A stretch of 64,000 bases of DNA from Sinomonas cellulolyticus (GCF_014656475.1 NZ_BNCM01000007.1:169382-233381), one strand, 5' to 3'; shown: positions 33,381-42,289, counted from the stretch's first letter. The notes: a model not told the origin generated them from the letters alone. Numbers and translations are program-made.

Positions 33381-35125
33381 TGACTGAAACCACCACCCAG
33401 AACCCGAAGAAGGGGACCAAGCCTCCCAGGAAGCGGGGCAAGCAGGCGGCGCGCACCGACGTCGCCCTTCCAGCGCTCGGCCCCGTCGGCATGCTTCGGT
33501 GGGCCTGGACCCAGCTGACGAGCATGCGGACGGCGCTGTTCCTCCTCCTGCTGCTCGCTGTCGCCGCCGTTCCCGGATCGCTCTTCCCCCAGCGCCCCAC
33601 CAACCCGGCGGTCGTCACCCAGTACCTCAAGGACCACGCCGACTACGGACCATTCCTGGACAAGCTCCAGATGTTCGACGTCTACTCGTCCGTCTGGTTC
33701 TCCGCGGTATACCTGCTGCTGTTCATCTCGCTGATCGGCTGTGTCGTCCCCCGGGCCATCGCCCACTGGAAGTCGTGGCGGTCCCAGCCGCCCCGCACCC
33801 CCGCCCGGCTCAGCAGGCTTCCCGTGTACGGCACCCTCGTCGTCCCGGCCGAGCAGGGCCTCGACCCGGCGGACGCCGCACAGCAGGCGGCGGGGGTGCT
33901 GAAGAAGCGCGGCTACAGGGTCGATGTCCGCGCGGGTGACGCCTCCTCGCACCCCTCCGTGGGGGCCGAGAAGGGCTACCTCAAGGAACTCGGCAACCTC
34001 TGCTTCCACACGGGCCTCGTGGGCGTGCTCGTCTCGGTCGCCGCCGGCGGCCTGTTCGGATACAGCGGCCAGCGCACCCTCGTGGAGGGGGAGACGTTCG
34101 TCAACACCCTCGTCGGATACGACACGTTCAACCCCGGCAGCGACTTCCAGTCCAGCTGGCTCGCCCCGTACTCACTGCGGCTGGACAAGTTCGACGTGCG
34201 CTATGACCGCGAGTCCGTCAAGCAGTTCGGCCAGCCGCTCGACTTCACGGCGCATGTGACCACCAAGGACTCACCCGACGCGCCGGAGAAGCAGCAGGAC
34301 CTCAAGGTCAACGATCCGCTGTCGCTGGGCGGGACGAATGTGTACCTCGTGGGCAACGGCTACGCCCCCGTGATCACCGTGCGGGGAGGGGACGGCAACA
34401 TCGCGTTCCAGGGTCCCGTCCCGTCGATTCCCACCGACCCGGTCTACACCTCGACCATCGTGGTCAAGGCGCCCGATGCCAAGCCCACGCAGCTCGGCTT
34501 CGTCGGCTTCTTCCTCCCCACTGCCGAGAAGGGCTCGAACGGGGTCGCCTTCAGCGCTGATCCGGATCCCCTCAACGTCCAGCTCAACCTCAACTCCTAT
34601 GTGGGCGATCTGGGGCTCGACAAAGGCAAGCCGCAGAACGTCTACGCGCTCGACGTCGCCAAGCTCACCCAGGTCAACGGCCGCGACAAGCCGGCCGGCG
34701 GCATCGTCCTCGGTGCCGGCCAGTCGTACACGCTGCCCAACGGGCAGGGCTCGATCAGCTTCGACGGGCTCAAGCGCTACGTGGCCCTCGACATCCACCA
34801 CAACCCGGGCCAGGAATGGGCACTCGGCTTCGCCCTGTTCTCCCTCGCCGGCCTCATCTGCTCGCTCTTCCTGACCCGCCGCCGGCTGTGGGTCCGAGTG
34901 GGCAGGCACGAGGACGGGCGCACCATGGTGGAGTACGGCCTCATCACCCGCGGCGAGGACCACGGGGGCCTCGCCTCCGAGGGCAAGGCCGTCCGGGCCG
35001 CCCTCGCCCGCGCCTGGGGAGTTCCCGACGCCGCCCCCGCGGCGCAGACTGGGAAGGCCAGCGCGGCCGACTCCCAGGCCGCGACCACACACACCACGTT
35101 GCCCAGTACGAAGAAGGACTCCTGA
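33380..35125 (+). CDS. resB: ResB-type cytochrome c biogenesis protein
   Basis: A 581-residue membrane protein of system II cytochrome c maturation. Helices near 50-70 and 100-120 (SSVWFSAVYLLLFISLIGCV), a third near 198-220 and a last near 475-495 flank a large extracytoplasmic domain. KELGNLCFHTGLVG holds a conserved His expected to contact heme. With CcsB it exports heme and ligates it to apocytochrome. The N-terminal 40 residues are Lys-rich and disordered. It overlaps the CcdA stop and the CcsB start. Confidence 0.92.
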   Translation: MTETTTQNPKKGTKPPRKRGKQAARTDVALPALGPVGMLRWAWTQLTSMRTALFLLLLLAVAAVPGSLFPQRPTNPAVVTQYLKDHADYGPFLDKLQMFDVYSSVWFSAVYLLLFISLIGCVVPRAIAHWKSWRSQPPRTPARLSRLPVYGTLVVPAEQGLDPADAAQQAAGVLKKRGYRVDVRAGDASSHPSVGAEKGYLKELGNLCFHTGLVGVLVSVAAGGLFGYSGQRTLVEGETFVNTLVGYDTFNPGSDFQSSWLAPYSLRLDKFDVRYDRESVKQFGQPLDFTAHVTTKDSPDAPEKQQDLKVNDPLSLGGTNVYLVGNGYAPVITVRGGDGNIAFQGPVPSIPTDPVYTSTIVVKAPDAKPTQLGFVGFFLPTAEKGSNGVAFSADPDPLNVQLNLNSYVGDLGLDKGKPQNVYALDVAKLTQVNGRDKPAGGIVLGAGQSYTLPNGQGSISFDGLKRYVALDIHHNPGQEWALGFALFSLAGLICSLFLTRRRLWVRVGRHEDGRTMVEYGLITRGEDHGGLASEGKAVRAALARAWGVPDAAPAAQTGKASAADSQAATTHTTLPSTKKDS

Positions 35126-36207
35126 TGCCCTCCATCAATTTCCTGCTTGGTGATTACAGCGAGCTGTTCATGCTCCTCGCTGCGGGAACCTATGTGGTCG
35201 CGTTCCTCGCGTTCGCGTGGGATATGGCCACGAGCGGCAAGGTCGCCCAGCAGGACGACGCCCGCCTCGCGAGCCAGAACGCGGCCGCAGCGGCCACCGC
35301 TGCCGTGAAGGAGCCCGCCCTCGCCGGCGCGGCCGCCGGGAAGGGCGCGGGCGCGCGCGGCGGCGGGGCGCCGTCGTCCGCAGGGAACGGCTCGGGTCCC
35401 GGCACGGCCGAGGTGGCCGAGGCTGACCTGAAGTACCGCTCGCGGCGCAAGGCGGCGCGCGTGGGCGTGGCCCTGAGCATCCTGGGCCTCGTGATCCACG
35501 CCGCCGGTGTCATCACCCGCGGCATCGCGGCCGGCCGTGTGCCGTGGGGCAACATGTACGAGTTCTGCACGACCGGGGCATTCCTCGTCGTTGCCGTGTT
35601 CCTCGTGGTGCTGATCAAGCGCGACCTCAGGTTCCTCGGCACGTTCGTCCTCGGCCTCGCCGTGGTCATGATGGTCGCCGCAGCGGTCGCCTTCTACATC
35701 CCGGTGGGCCACCTCGTCCCGGCCCTGCAGAGCTACTGGCTCGTCATCCACGTCTCGATCGCCGTGCTGTCCTCGGCCCTCTTCACCCTGACGTTCTCGA
35801 TGGCCGTCCTGCAGCTCCTCCAGAGCCGCCGCGAGGCGAAGATCGCCGCCGGCGCCCCGGACACGGGCCGGTTCATGCGGCTCGTCCCCAGCTCCCTCAC
35901 GCTCGAGGCCCTGTCCTACCGCATCAACACCATCGCGTTCGTGGGCTGGACGCTCACCGTGATGTTCGGCGCGATCTGGGCCGAGAAGGCCTGGGGCCGG
36001 TTCTGGGGCTGGGACACCAAGGAAGTCTGGAGCTTCGTCATCTGGGTCGTGTACGCGGCCTACCTGCATGCCCGCGCGACCCGCGGCTGGACCGGGGCCC
36101 GCGCAGCCTGGCTCTCGATCGTGGGCTACCTGTGCGTGATCTTCAACTTCACCGTGGTGAACATCTACTTCTCCGGCCTGCACTCCTACGGCGGTGTGAG
36201 CGGCTGA
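35125..36207 (+). CDS. ccsB: CcsB/CcsA-type heme-handling cytochrome c synthase subunit
   Basis: A 360-residue polytopic protein with the tryptophan-rich heme motif WGWDTKEVWSFVIW near residue 295 and flanking histidines (IPVGHLVP near 193, VIHVSIA near 208, ARATR HxR region near 317). It forms the synthase with ResB. Residues about 35-105 are an Ala/Gly-rich insertion between the first helix and the core, longer than in Bacillus ResC. Last gene of the five-gene operon. Confidence 0.92.
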   Translation: MPSINFLLGDYSELFMLLAAGTYVVAFLAFAWDMATSGKVAQQDDARLASQNAAAAATAAVKEPALAGAAAGKGAGARGGGAPSSAGNGSGPGTAEVAEADLKYRSRRKAARVGVALSILGLVIHAAGVITRGIAAGRVPWGNMYEFCTTGAFLVVAVFLVVLIKRDLRFLGTFVLGLAVVMMVAAAVAFYIPVGHLVPALQSYWLVIHVSIAVLSSALFTLTFSMAVLQLLQSRREAKIAAGAPDTGRFMRLVPSSLTLEALSYRINTIAFVGWTLTVMFGAIWAEKAWGRFWGWDTKEVWSFVIWVVYAAYLHARATRGWTGARAAWLSIVGYLCVIFNFTVVNIYFSGLHSYGGVSG

Positions 36208-36256
36208 GCCGCTGGTCCCGCTGCTGGAATCTGGGCCTTCGGCCTGGAGGCTGGGC

Positions 36257-36520
36257 CTAGAGGCCGCGCAGGAAGTCGGGGTCGTCGTCCGGTGCCACCG
36301 GGCGGCGGCCCTTGGCGTTTCCGCCGCGGGGCGGCGTCGTGCCCCTCGGCCGTCCGAAGATGAACCACAGTGCCGTGCCGACGGCGGGAATCACCGCGAT
36401 GAGGAACCACACGGTCTTGGAGATGCCGCCGCGCACTCCCCGACGGTCGCTGACCGCGCAGTCCACCATGCCGTAGAGCCAGGCAACCAGGACGATGAGC
36501 CAGGGCAGGACGCGGATCAT
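36257..36520 (-). CDS. Small membrane protein with PLDc_N-like domain
   Basis: An 87-residue protein with two membrane helices (about 3-20 and 36-57) and the FGRPRG motif after helix 2, typical of the phospholipase D N-terminal (PLDc_N) membrane module, here free-standing. The C-terminus is basic and ends DPDFLRGL. TAAAAT on the minus strand (36532-36527) ends 6 bases before the ATG, so the message is probably leaderless. It is divergent from a DUF4229 gene 25 bases away. Confidence 0.75.
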   Translation of the reverse strand: MIRVLPWLIVLVAWLYGMVDCAVSDRRGVRGGISKTVWFLIAVIPAVGTALWFIFGRPRGTTPPRGGNAKGRRPVAPDDDPDFLRGL

Positions 36521-36526
36521 AGGTCC

Positions 36527-36538
36527 ATTTTAGTAAGC
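36527..36538. promoter_or_regulatory. Overlapping divergent leaderless promoters
   Basis: The sequence ATTTTAGTAAGC supplies TAAAAT on the minus strand, 6 bases from the ATG at 36520, and TTTTAG/TAGTAA on the plus strand, about 9 bases from the GTG at 36546. The start codons of the two genes are only 25 bases apart, so both -10 elements must overlap. Confidence 0.5.
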
Positions 36539-36545
36539 TCGTCCA

Positions 36546-36899
36546 GTGGCATCCCTCAAGTACTTCCTGCTCCGTGCTGTCCTGTTCATCGTCCCGTTCG
36601 CGCTCTTCATGGTGCTGCAGATCGGCGTCATCTTCTCGGCGGTGTTCGCCGCCGTCGTCGCCTTCGCCGTGAACTTCCTGTTCTTCTCCCGGCAGCGCGA
36701 TGCCGCCGCCGGTGAGGTGCGTGAGGTGTTCAGCGGCCGCAAGAACGTGCGCACCAAGAAGGAGGTTGCGGACGCCGAGGTCGAGGACGCCATCGACGAC
36801 GCCCAGCGTGCCGAGGACGAGGGCTACGAGGGCCGGTTCGAGGACGCGGACCACCCCGAGGACGACGACGACCATCACCGGCGCGGAGAGCGCCGCTAA
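36546..36899 (+). CDS. DUF4229-type membrane protein
   Basis: A 117-residue protein with two N-terminal hydrophobic helices (about 5-27 and 30-50) and a charged, acidic tail (residues 60-117) ending in an Asp/Glu/His run. This matches DUF4229, a family of unknown function in actinobacteria usually found near menaquinone genes, as here (convergent with menA). The GTG start has no ribosome-binding site; a leaderless message is likely. Confidence 0.75.
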   Translation: MASLKYFLLRAVLFIVPFALFMVLQIGVIFSAVFAAVVAFAVNFLFFSRQRDAAAGEVREVFSGRKNVRTKKEVADAEVEDAIDDAQRAEDEGYEGRFEDADHPEDDDDHHRRGERR

Positions 36900-36908
36900 C
36901 AGGGTGAG

Positions 36909-37790
36909 CTAGAAGAGCGCTCCGAGCACGACGGCGAGCGAGAACAGCCCCGCGAAGCCGAGGTTGAGGAACCCGGTCTGCTGCAGCACCGGGATCAGGT
37001 CGCGGCCCTTCTTCCCGCCCAGCATGATCCACACCGGGCCCAGGCATGCGGGCACCAGCAGCAGGACGATCAGCATCCACAGGTTTGACGGTGCCAGCAC
37101 GAGCGGGCCGAGGACGGCGATCCCGAGCATCCAGGCGTAGGCCCGCCGCGCGCGGTGGTCCCCGAGCCGCACCGCGAGGGTCCGCTTGCCGGAGACCGCA
37201 TCGGTCGGGATGTCCCGGACGTTGTTGGCCATGAGCAGGGCGTCTGCGATGAGGCCCGTCCCCACGGCGCCCACCCATGCGGCTGCGCTCAGCGTTCCCG
37301 CCTGCGTGTAGGTGGTGCCGAGCGTGGCCACGAGGCCGAAGAAGACGAACACGAACAGGTCGCCGAGGCCCAGATAGCCGTAGGGGTTCTTGCCCCCGGT
37401 GTACCCCCAGGCGGCCGCAACGCAGCCGGCTCCCACGATCAGGAGCCACCATGTCTGCGAGAGGATCACGAGGATCAGGCCGAACACCATGGCCGCCGCG
37501 AATGCCGCGAAGGCGGCCCGCTTGACCTCCCCGGGGGCGGCGGCGCCGGAGCCGGTGAGCCGGAACGGGCCCACCCGGTTGTCGTCGGTGCCCCGGATGC
37601 CGTCGGAGTAGTCGTTCGCGTAGTTCACGCCCACCTGCAGCAGGAGCGCCACGAGCGCGGCGAGGACGGCGTTGAGCGGCTGGAACGAGCCGAGCCCGTA
37701 GGCCGCGGCGCTGCCGATCACCACGGGCGCCACCGCCATGGGCAGCGTCCTCGGCCTCGAGCCGTCGATCCATTGGGCGAAGGTGGCCAC
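36909..37790 (-). CDS. menA: 1,4-dihydroxy-2-naphthoate polyprenyltransferase
   Basis: A 293-residue UbiA-family membrane enzyme with eight or nine helices. It attaches the polyprenyl tail to dihydroxynaphthoate. The two Asp-rich motifs are NYANDYSDGIRGTDDN (near residues 56-71) and NNVRDIPTDAVSGKRTLAV (near 189-207). AGGAGGAAC precedes the GTG start by about 8 bases. It is the last gene of menB-menE-menA on the minus strand, 58 bases after menE. Genes for earlier menaquinone steps are not in the window. Confidence 0.93.
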   Translation of the reverse strand: MATFAQWIDGSRPRTLPMAVAPVVIGSAAAYGLGSFQPLNAVLAALVALLLQVGVNYANDYSDGIRGTDDNRVGPFRLTGSGAAAPGEVKRAAFAAFAAAMVFGLILVILSQTWWLLIVGAGCVAAAWGYTGGKNPYGYLGLGDLFVFVFFGLVATLGTTYTQAGTLSAAAWVGAVGTGLIADALLMANNVRDIPTDAVSGKRTLAVRLGDHRARRAYAWMLGIAVLGPLVLAPSNLWMLIVLLLVPACLGPVWIMLGGKKGRDLIPVLQQTGFLNLGFAGLFSLAVVLGALF

Positions 37791-37848
37791 GTGTTCTGTT
37801 CCTCCAAGCGGTGGGTGGTGGGTATAGCGGGGGGCGGCCCGGGGCCGC

Positions 37849-39033
37849 CTAGGAGCGGGCGTGGGCGGCGCGCAGCAGGTCGGTGAGCGCTAGCCGGTCC
37901 GGCTTGCCGTTGGGCAGGTGGGGGAGCGCGCCGAGCACGAGCCAGGTCTTGGGGGCGAGTCTTCCGAGACGCACGACGGCGTCCGCCCGGATCCGCTCGA
38001 GCGTCGCCTCGCGTGGTTCCGCGGTTGCAGCCAGGACGACGGCCGCGACCAGGGCGTGGCCCCACTCGGGGTCCTCGACACCGGCCACGAACGCCTCGCG
38101 CACGCCGGCGAGGGCGTCCAGCTCGGCGGCAACGCGCGCGGCAGAGGCCTTCACCCCGCCGGTGATCACCACATCGTCGGCCCGGCCGAGGATGCGGAGG
38201 CGGCCGTCCGGTCCGAATTCGCCCACGTCCGAGCTGATGTACCAGCGCCGGCCGTCCGGATCGGTCCGGAAGTGCTCGGCCGTCCGCACCGGGTCCCCCA
38301 CGTACCCTGCGGCAACCACGTCCCCTCCGAGCCAGACGCGGCCCTCGTCGAGGCGAACGTCCACGCCGGGAAGCGGTTCGCCGTCGTAGACGCAGCCGCC
38401 GCACGTCTCGGCCGAGCCGTACGTCGTCACGACGGTCACCCCGGCCTCCCGCGCCCGCTCCAGCAGTCCCGGTGGGATGGGCGCCCCCCCGAGGAGGACC
38501 GCCTTGAAGCGTGCGAGCGCGATCAGCACGCGATCAGAGCCGTCATCGAGGAGGCGGCGCAGCTGGGTGGGCACGAGCGACGTGAGGCGGATGGGGTCCG
38601 TGAGCTGCTCGGCGGCGTCCACGAAAGCCTCAGGGGTGAACCCGTGGGAGAGGTCCATCGGCCACGGCCTTGTGCCGGCGTAGAGCGAGCGGACGAGGAC
38701 CTGGACTCCCGCAACGTACTCGAGCGGGAGGGCGAGCAGCCACTGCCCCTCGGCCTTGAGCGTGATCGCGGTGGACATCGACGAGGCGGCCAGGGCGTCG
38801 ATCGTGAGGGCGGTCGCCTTGGGCGTCCCGGTCGAGCCGGAGGTGCGCACCACGACGGCCGTCCCCTCGGAGAGTGTTGCGGCAGCCTCCGAGGGACGCC
38901 AGAGCCGCCACGCGCCGTCGTCCGTCTCCCGATCGGGAGAGGCGCCCGGGGACGCCGCGGGACCGAACTCGACGGCGGGCCCCTCGCCGGCCAACGCCGC
39001 GGCGAGAGCCTTGAGCACGGGGTCCAGGTTCAC
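37849..39033 (-). CDS. menE: o-Succinylbenzoate-CoA ligase
   Basis: A 394-residue adenylate-forming enzyme, shorter than typical ligases as expected for actinobacterial MenE. Landmarks: VVRTSGSTGTPKATALT (near 60-76), TYGSAETCGGCVYDGE (near 210), GRADDVVITGGVK near 289 and the C-terminal catalytic Lys in HLPNGKPDRL. It makes o-succinylbenzoyl-CoA for MenB. The reading frame has a copy of the recurring 12-mer (37970-37981) near its 3' end. A 22-bp tandem repeat fills the 110-bp gap upstream. Confidence 0.88.
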   Translation of the reverse strand: MNLDPVLKALAAALAGEGPAVEFGPAASPGASPDRETDDGAWRLWRPSEAAATLSEGTAVVVRTSGSTGTPKATALTIDALAASSMSTAITLKAEGQWLLALPLEYVAGVQVLVRSLYAGTRPWPMDLSHGFTPEAFVDAAEQLTDPIRLTSLVPTQLRRLLDDGSDRVLIALARFKAVLLGGAPIPPGLLERAREAGVTVVTTYGSAETCGGCVYDGEPLPGVDVRLDEGRVWLGGDVVAAGYVGDPVRTAEHFRTDPDGRRWYISSDVGEFGPDGRLRILGRADDVVITGGVKASAARVAAELDALAGVREAFVAGVEDPEWGHALVAAVVLAATAEPREATLERIRADAVVRLGRLAPKTWLVLGALPHLPNGKPDRLALTDLLRAAHARS

Positions 39034-39044
39034 GGTGCGCCTCT

Positions 39045-39122
39045 CGTTGCGGGGTCTCTGCCGGGCCGTTGCGGGGTCTCTGCCGGCTCGTTGCGGGGTC
39101 TCTGCCGGCCCGTTGCGGGGTC
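39045..39122. repeat. 22-bp tandem repeat between menB and menE
   Basis: Units start at 39045, 39067 and 39089, with a 12-base partial at 39111; core CGTTGCGGGGTCTCTGCCGG is identical in all full copies and only the last two bases vary. The array occupies most of the gap from the menB stop to the menE start on the minus strand. The unit length equals that of the array before proC but the sequence is unrelated. Confidence 0.9.
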
Positions 39123-39143
39123 ATGTCCCCGCTGGCCGGTCGT

Positions 39144-40106
39144 TCAGAAGTAGTAGGGGAAGGCGGACCAGTCCGGGTCCCGCTTCTGGAGGAACGCGTC
39201 CCGGCCCTCCACGGCCTCGTCGGTCATGTACGCGAGGCGCGTGGCCTCCCCGGCGAAGACCTGCTGGCCGGCAAGCCCGTCGTCGGCGAGGTTGAACGCG
39301 AACTTGAGCATGCGGATGGCCTGCGGGGACTGCCTGGCGATGTCCGCCGCATACTCGAGCGCCACCTCCTCGAGCCGGGCGTGCTCAACGGCCTCGTTGA
39401 CCGCACCCATCGCAACCATGTCCTCGGCCGAGTGCTCCCGGGCGAGGAAGAAGATCTCCCGCGCCCGCTTCTGCCCGATCTGGCGGGCCAGAAGGGCCGA
39501 GCCATAGCCGGCGTCGAACGAGCCGACGGTCGCGTCCGTCTGCTTGAACTTCCCATGCTCGCGGGAGGCGATCGTGAGATCTGCCACGACGTGCAGCGAG
39601 TGGCCCCCGCCGGCTGCCCAGCCGTTCACGACGGCGATGACGACCTTGGGCATGGTCCGCATGAGCCGCTGGACCTCGAGGATGTGCAGTCGGCCCGCGC
39701 GCGCCGGATCGATCGTCTCCGCCGTGTCGCCCGACGCGTACTTGTACCCCTCGCGCCCGCGGATGCGCTGGTCGCCGCCGGAGCAGAACGCGTAGCCGCC
39801 GTCCTTGGGGGAGGGGCCGTTGCCGGTCAGCAGCACGGTGGCGACGTCCGGGGTCATGCGCGCGTGGTCCATCGCGCGGTACAGCTCGTCCACGGTGCCC
39901 GGTCGGAACGCGTTGCGCACCTCGGGCCGGTTGAATGCGATCCGCACCGCTGGCAGATCGCGCACGACGGCGCCGCTCGAGTCCCGCTCGACCTGCCGGT
40001 GGTAGGTGAGGTCCTCGAAGTCGAAGCCTTCGACGACGCGCCAGCGCGTCGGATCGAACGTGTCGGACACGTTCTCGGGCAGGGCGGAGCGGGCGGAAGT
40101 GGTCAC
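39144..40106 (-). CDS. menB: 1,4-dihydroxy-2-naphthoyl-CoA synthase
   Basis: A 320-residue crotonase-fold enzyme closing the second ring of the naphthoquinone. Characteristic segments: SGGDQRIRGREGY near residue 110, GWAAGGGHSLHVVADLTIAS near 168 and QTDATVGSFDAGYGSALLAR near 194, the last being MenB-specific. The GTG at 40106 (VTTSARSALPENV) is chosen because TAGACT on the minus strand ends 8 bases before it; the longer frame is antisense to ldh. First gene of the men unit, divergent from ldh. Confidence 0.93.
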   Translation of the reverse strand: MTTSARSALPENVSDTFDPTRWRVVEGFDFEDLTYHRQVERDSSGAVVRDLPAVRIAFNRPEVRNAFRPGTVDELYRAMDHARMTPDVATVLLTGNGPSPKDGGYAFCSGGDQRIRGREGYKYASGDTAETIDPARAGRLHILEVQRLMRTMPKVVIAVVNGWAAGGGHSLHVVADLTIASREHGKFKQTDATVGSFDAGYGSALLARQIGQKRAREIFFLAREHSAEDMVAMGAVNEAVEHARLEEVALEYAADIARQSPQAIRMLKFAFNLADDGLAGQQVFAGEATRLAYMTDEAVEGRDAFLQKRDPDWSAFPYYF

Positions 40107-40114
40107 GCCTAGAG

Positions 40115-40124
40115 AGTCTAGTCT
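40115..40124. promoter_or_regulatory. Overlapping divergent promoters, menB and ldh
   Basis: AGTCTAGTCT holds TAGTCT on the plus strand (40119-40124), ending 6 bases before the ldh ATG, and TAGACT on the minus strand (40120-40115), ending 8 bases before the menB GTG. Start codons are 24 bases apart, so both messages should be leaderless or nearly so and cannot be initiated at once. Confidence 0.55.
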
Positions 40125-40130
40125 GGGCCT

Positions 40131-41084
40131 ATGGCGGCACACGCAGGGAAGCTCGTGGTGGTCGGCGCGGGCGCGGTCGGCAGTTCGGTAGCCTACGCGG
40201 CACTCATCAGGGGATCGGCCCGCGAGGTGGTGCTGACAGACATCGACGAAGCCAAGGTTGAGGCCGAGGTCCTCGACCTCGCGCACGGCACCCAGTTCAC
40301 CGGGGCCTCGAGCATCACCGGCGGGACGGACACGGCGCTCGCGGCGGGCGCGGACATCGTGGTGATCACGGCGGGGGCGAAGCAGAGGCCCGGCCAGAGC
40401 CGGCTCGAGCTCGCCGGCACCAACGCACGCATCCTCGAACGACTCCTGCCGGCGATGCTCGAGCACGCGCCGGACGCCGTGTACGTGCTCGTGACGAACC
40501 CGTGCGATGTGCTCACGGTCGCCGCCCAGAGCATCGCGGGGCTGCCCGCCGGCCGGGTGTTCGCTTCGGGGACGGTCCTGGACACATCACGCCTCCGCTG
40601 GCTGCTCGGCGAGCGGATCGGAGTGTCCCGTGCCTCGGTGCACGCCTACATCGTGGGCGAGCACGGCGATACAGAGTTCCCGCTCTGGACCTGCGCCACC
40701 ATAGGAGGCGTGCCGCTGCGGGACTGGGTCGGCCCCGACGGCAGCGCGGCCTTCACGCCCGACGTCCTCGACGGGCTCGCCCGGGAGGTGCGCACTGCCG
40801 CGTACCGCGTGATCGCCGGCAAGGGCGCCACGAATTACGCGATCGGACTCTCCGCCGCGCGCATCGTGGAGGCAGTGCTGGGCCGGGAGGACGCGGTGCT
40901 GCCCGTGTCCACCGTGCTGGACGGGCAGTACGGGATCCGCGAGGTGGCTCTGAGCCTGCCCTCGGTGGTCGGCGCCGGGGGCGTGCGGCGGGTGCTCGAG
41001 GTCCCGATGGACGACGGCGAGCTGGCGCGGCTCTCGCATTCGGCCGAGGCCCTGCGCGCGTCGGCACAGTCCCTCGGGTACTGA
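40131..41084 (+). CDS. ldh: L-lactate dehydrogenase
   Basis: A 317-residue LDH/MDH-family enzyme. The NAD motif is VVVGAGAVGSSVAYAAL (residues 9-25) followed by the acidic turn TDIDEAK. AGAKQRPGQSRLEL near 81 has Gln at the specificity position, favouring lactate over malate. Catalytic His is in GEHGDTEFPLW near 178-188. It reduces pyruvate with NADH under low oxygen. Overlapping divergent promoters with menB suggest coordinate control of respiration and fermentation, possibly through Rex. Confidence 0.88.
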   Translation: MAAHAGKLVVVGAGAVGSSVAYAALIRGSAREVVLTDIDEAKVEAEVLDLAHGTQFTGASSITGGTDTALAAGADIVVITAGAKQRPGQSRLELAGTNARILERLLPAMLEHAPDAVYVLVTNPCDVLTVAAQSIAGLPAGRVFASGTVLDTSRLRWLLGERIGVSRASVHAYIVGEHGDTEFPLWTCATIGGVPLRDWVGPDGSAAFTPDVLDGLAREVRTAAYRVIAGKGATNYAIGLSAARIVEAVLGREDAVLPVSTVLDGQYGIREVALSLPSVVGAGGVRRVLEVPMDDGELARLSHSAEALRASAQSLGY

Positions 41085-41100
41085 CTCTCGCAGGGCGCCC

Positions 41101-41148
41101 GGCTACTGGCCCTGGCGGCTACTGGCTCTGGCGGCTACTGGCCTTGGC
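41101..41148. repeat. 16-bp tandem repeat over the lysoplasmalogenase stop
   Basis: Three units GGCTACTGGCYCTGGC start at 41101, 41117 and 41133, with one or two differences. The third copy contains the lysoplasmalogenase stop (41135-41137) and its last codons; the other two extend downstream between the convergent ldh and this gene. Confidence 0.8.
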
Positions 41149-41782
41149 CGGCGAGGCCCGCGAGCCAGGCCAGGAAGCAGAATTGGGCCGCGTGGTACGT
41201 GGCCATGATGTGCCATTCCGCGCGGATGGGCCCGACAAACTCGCGCCAGCCGATCATGAGGTCCGAGACCAGGAACAGCAGTGCCCCGAGCAGCGGCCAC
41301 GCGGAACCGGTGGTCCCAGCTGCGATCACGAGCCCGCAGAGGGCCGCCAGGTACACGGCCACGGGCGCCACTACTCGGCGCCGCGTCGCCCGCAGCGCCG
41401 CGAGCAGCCGGGGCACCGTCAACGGGAGCAGCACCACGAGCACCGCTGCGCCGAACAGCGAGCCCGCGACCGATTCGGCGCGCCCGGAGAACGCCAGGAT
41501 GAACGCGACGTGGGCCGCGAGGAACGCCGCGAGACCCGGCACGAGCGGCCGGCTCGGAAGCAGCAGGATGTCACCGGCCAGCGAGGCAGCGAAGGCTGCG
41601 AGCACCAAGGCCTGAGTCCAGCCCTGCCACGGCTGGACGAACGCCGCGGCGGCCAGGAGCAGGACCATCGGCGCGGGCTTGGTGCGGTGCCGCGCGCCGA
41701 CGGAACCACGCGCCGTCGCCCGCCAGTCGACGAGCGCCGCAAGCGCGGCAACCGCGGCGAGCACCCAGACGAGGGGCGTCAC
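41135..41782 (-). CDS. Lysoplasmalogenase (YhhN/TMEM86-type)
   Basis: A 215-residue protein with seven or eight transmembrane helices. RTKPAPMVLLLAA near 33-45, LAGDILLLP near 68 and LFLVSDLMIGWREF near 169 follow the YhhN pattern in which two Asp residues in membrane helices are catalytic. It would cleave the vinyl ether of lysoplasmalogens. Its 3' end lies in a 16-bp tandem repeat. Function by family only. Confidence 0.82.
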   Translation of the reverse strand: MTPLVWVLAAVAALAALVDWRATARGSVGARHRTKPAPMVLLLAAAAFVQPWQGWTQALVLAAFAASLAGDILLLPSRPLVPGLAAFLAAHVAFILAFSGRAESVAGSLFGAAVLVVLLPLTVPRLLAALRATRRRVVAPVAVYLAALCGLVIAAGTTGSAWPLLGALLFLVSDLMIGWREFVGPIRAEWHIMATYHAAQFCFLAWLAGLAGQGQ

Positions 41783-41851
41783 CGGAGAAGACCCTCAGAG
41801 CGCACGCGAGTGAGCCTACCGGGGCCTTCCCCCGAGCCGGGGCAGGGCAGG

Positions 41852-42289
41852 TCACGAGAGGCAGAACTCGTTCCCCTCCGGGTCCGCCATCGTGTACCAG
41901 CTGTGTGGGCCCTCATGGCCCTCCCAGAGGAAGGTGGCGCCGCGCGCTTCCAGCCGGGAGCGCACCTCGTCCTTGTCGTCGCCTTCGAGGCGCACGTCCC
42001 AGTGCACGCGGTTCTTGACGGTCTTGCCCTCGGGGACACTCTGGAAGAGGAAGCGCTGCCGGTCCCTCCTGCCGACCTGGTCCGGAGGGCAGATGGCCTG
42101 CGCGCTGGCCCACACGAGGACGCCGTTGTGCACGGTCGTCTCGGCCTCCGTGGCATGGCCCTGGGCGATCATGCTGCGGATGAAGTCCTCGTCGCTGGGC
42201 TCAACCTTCCAGCCGAGCGTCTCGGCCCACCAATCGGCCTGCGCGTGGGGGTCCCGGCTGTCCACGACCACTTGGAATCTGTATGCCAT
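41852..42289 (-). CDS. VOC-family (glyoxalase-like) protein
   Basis: A 145-residue vicinal oxygen chelate protein: YRFQVVVDSRDPHAQADWWA at the start and VHWDVRLEGDDKDEV, then MADPEGNEFCLS at the end, give the paired beta-alpha-beta-beta-beta modules. Metal ligands are not all clear. Substrate unknown. Related actinobacterial proteins are called glyoxalase-like domain proteins. It is monocistronic on the minus strand, 69 bases from the lysoplasmalogenase start. Confidence 0.82.
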   Translation of the reverse strand: MAYRFQVVVDSRDPHAQADWWAETLGWKVEPSDEDFIRSMIAQGHATEAETTVHNGVLVWASAQAICPPDQVGRRDRQRFLFQSVPEGKTVKNRVHWDVRLEGDDKDEVRSRLEARGATFLWEGHEGPHSWYTMADPEGNEFCLS

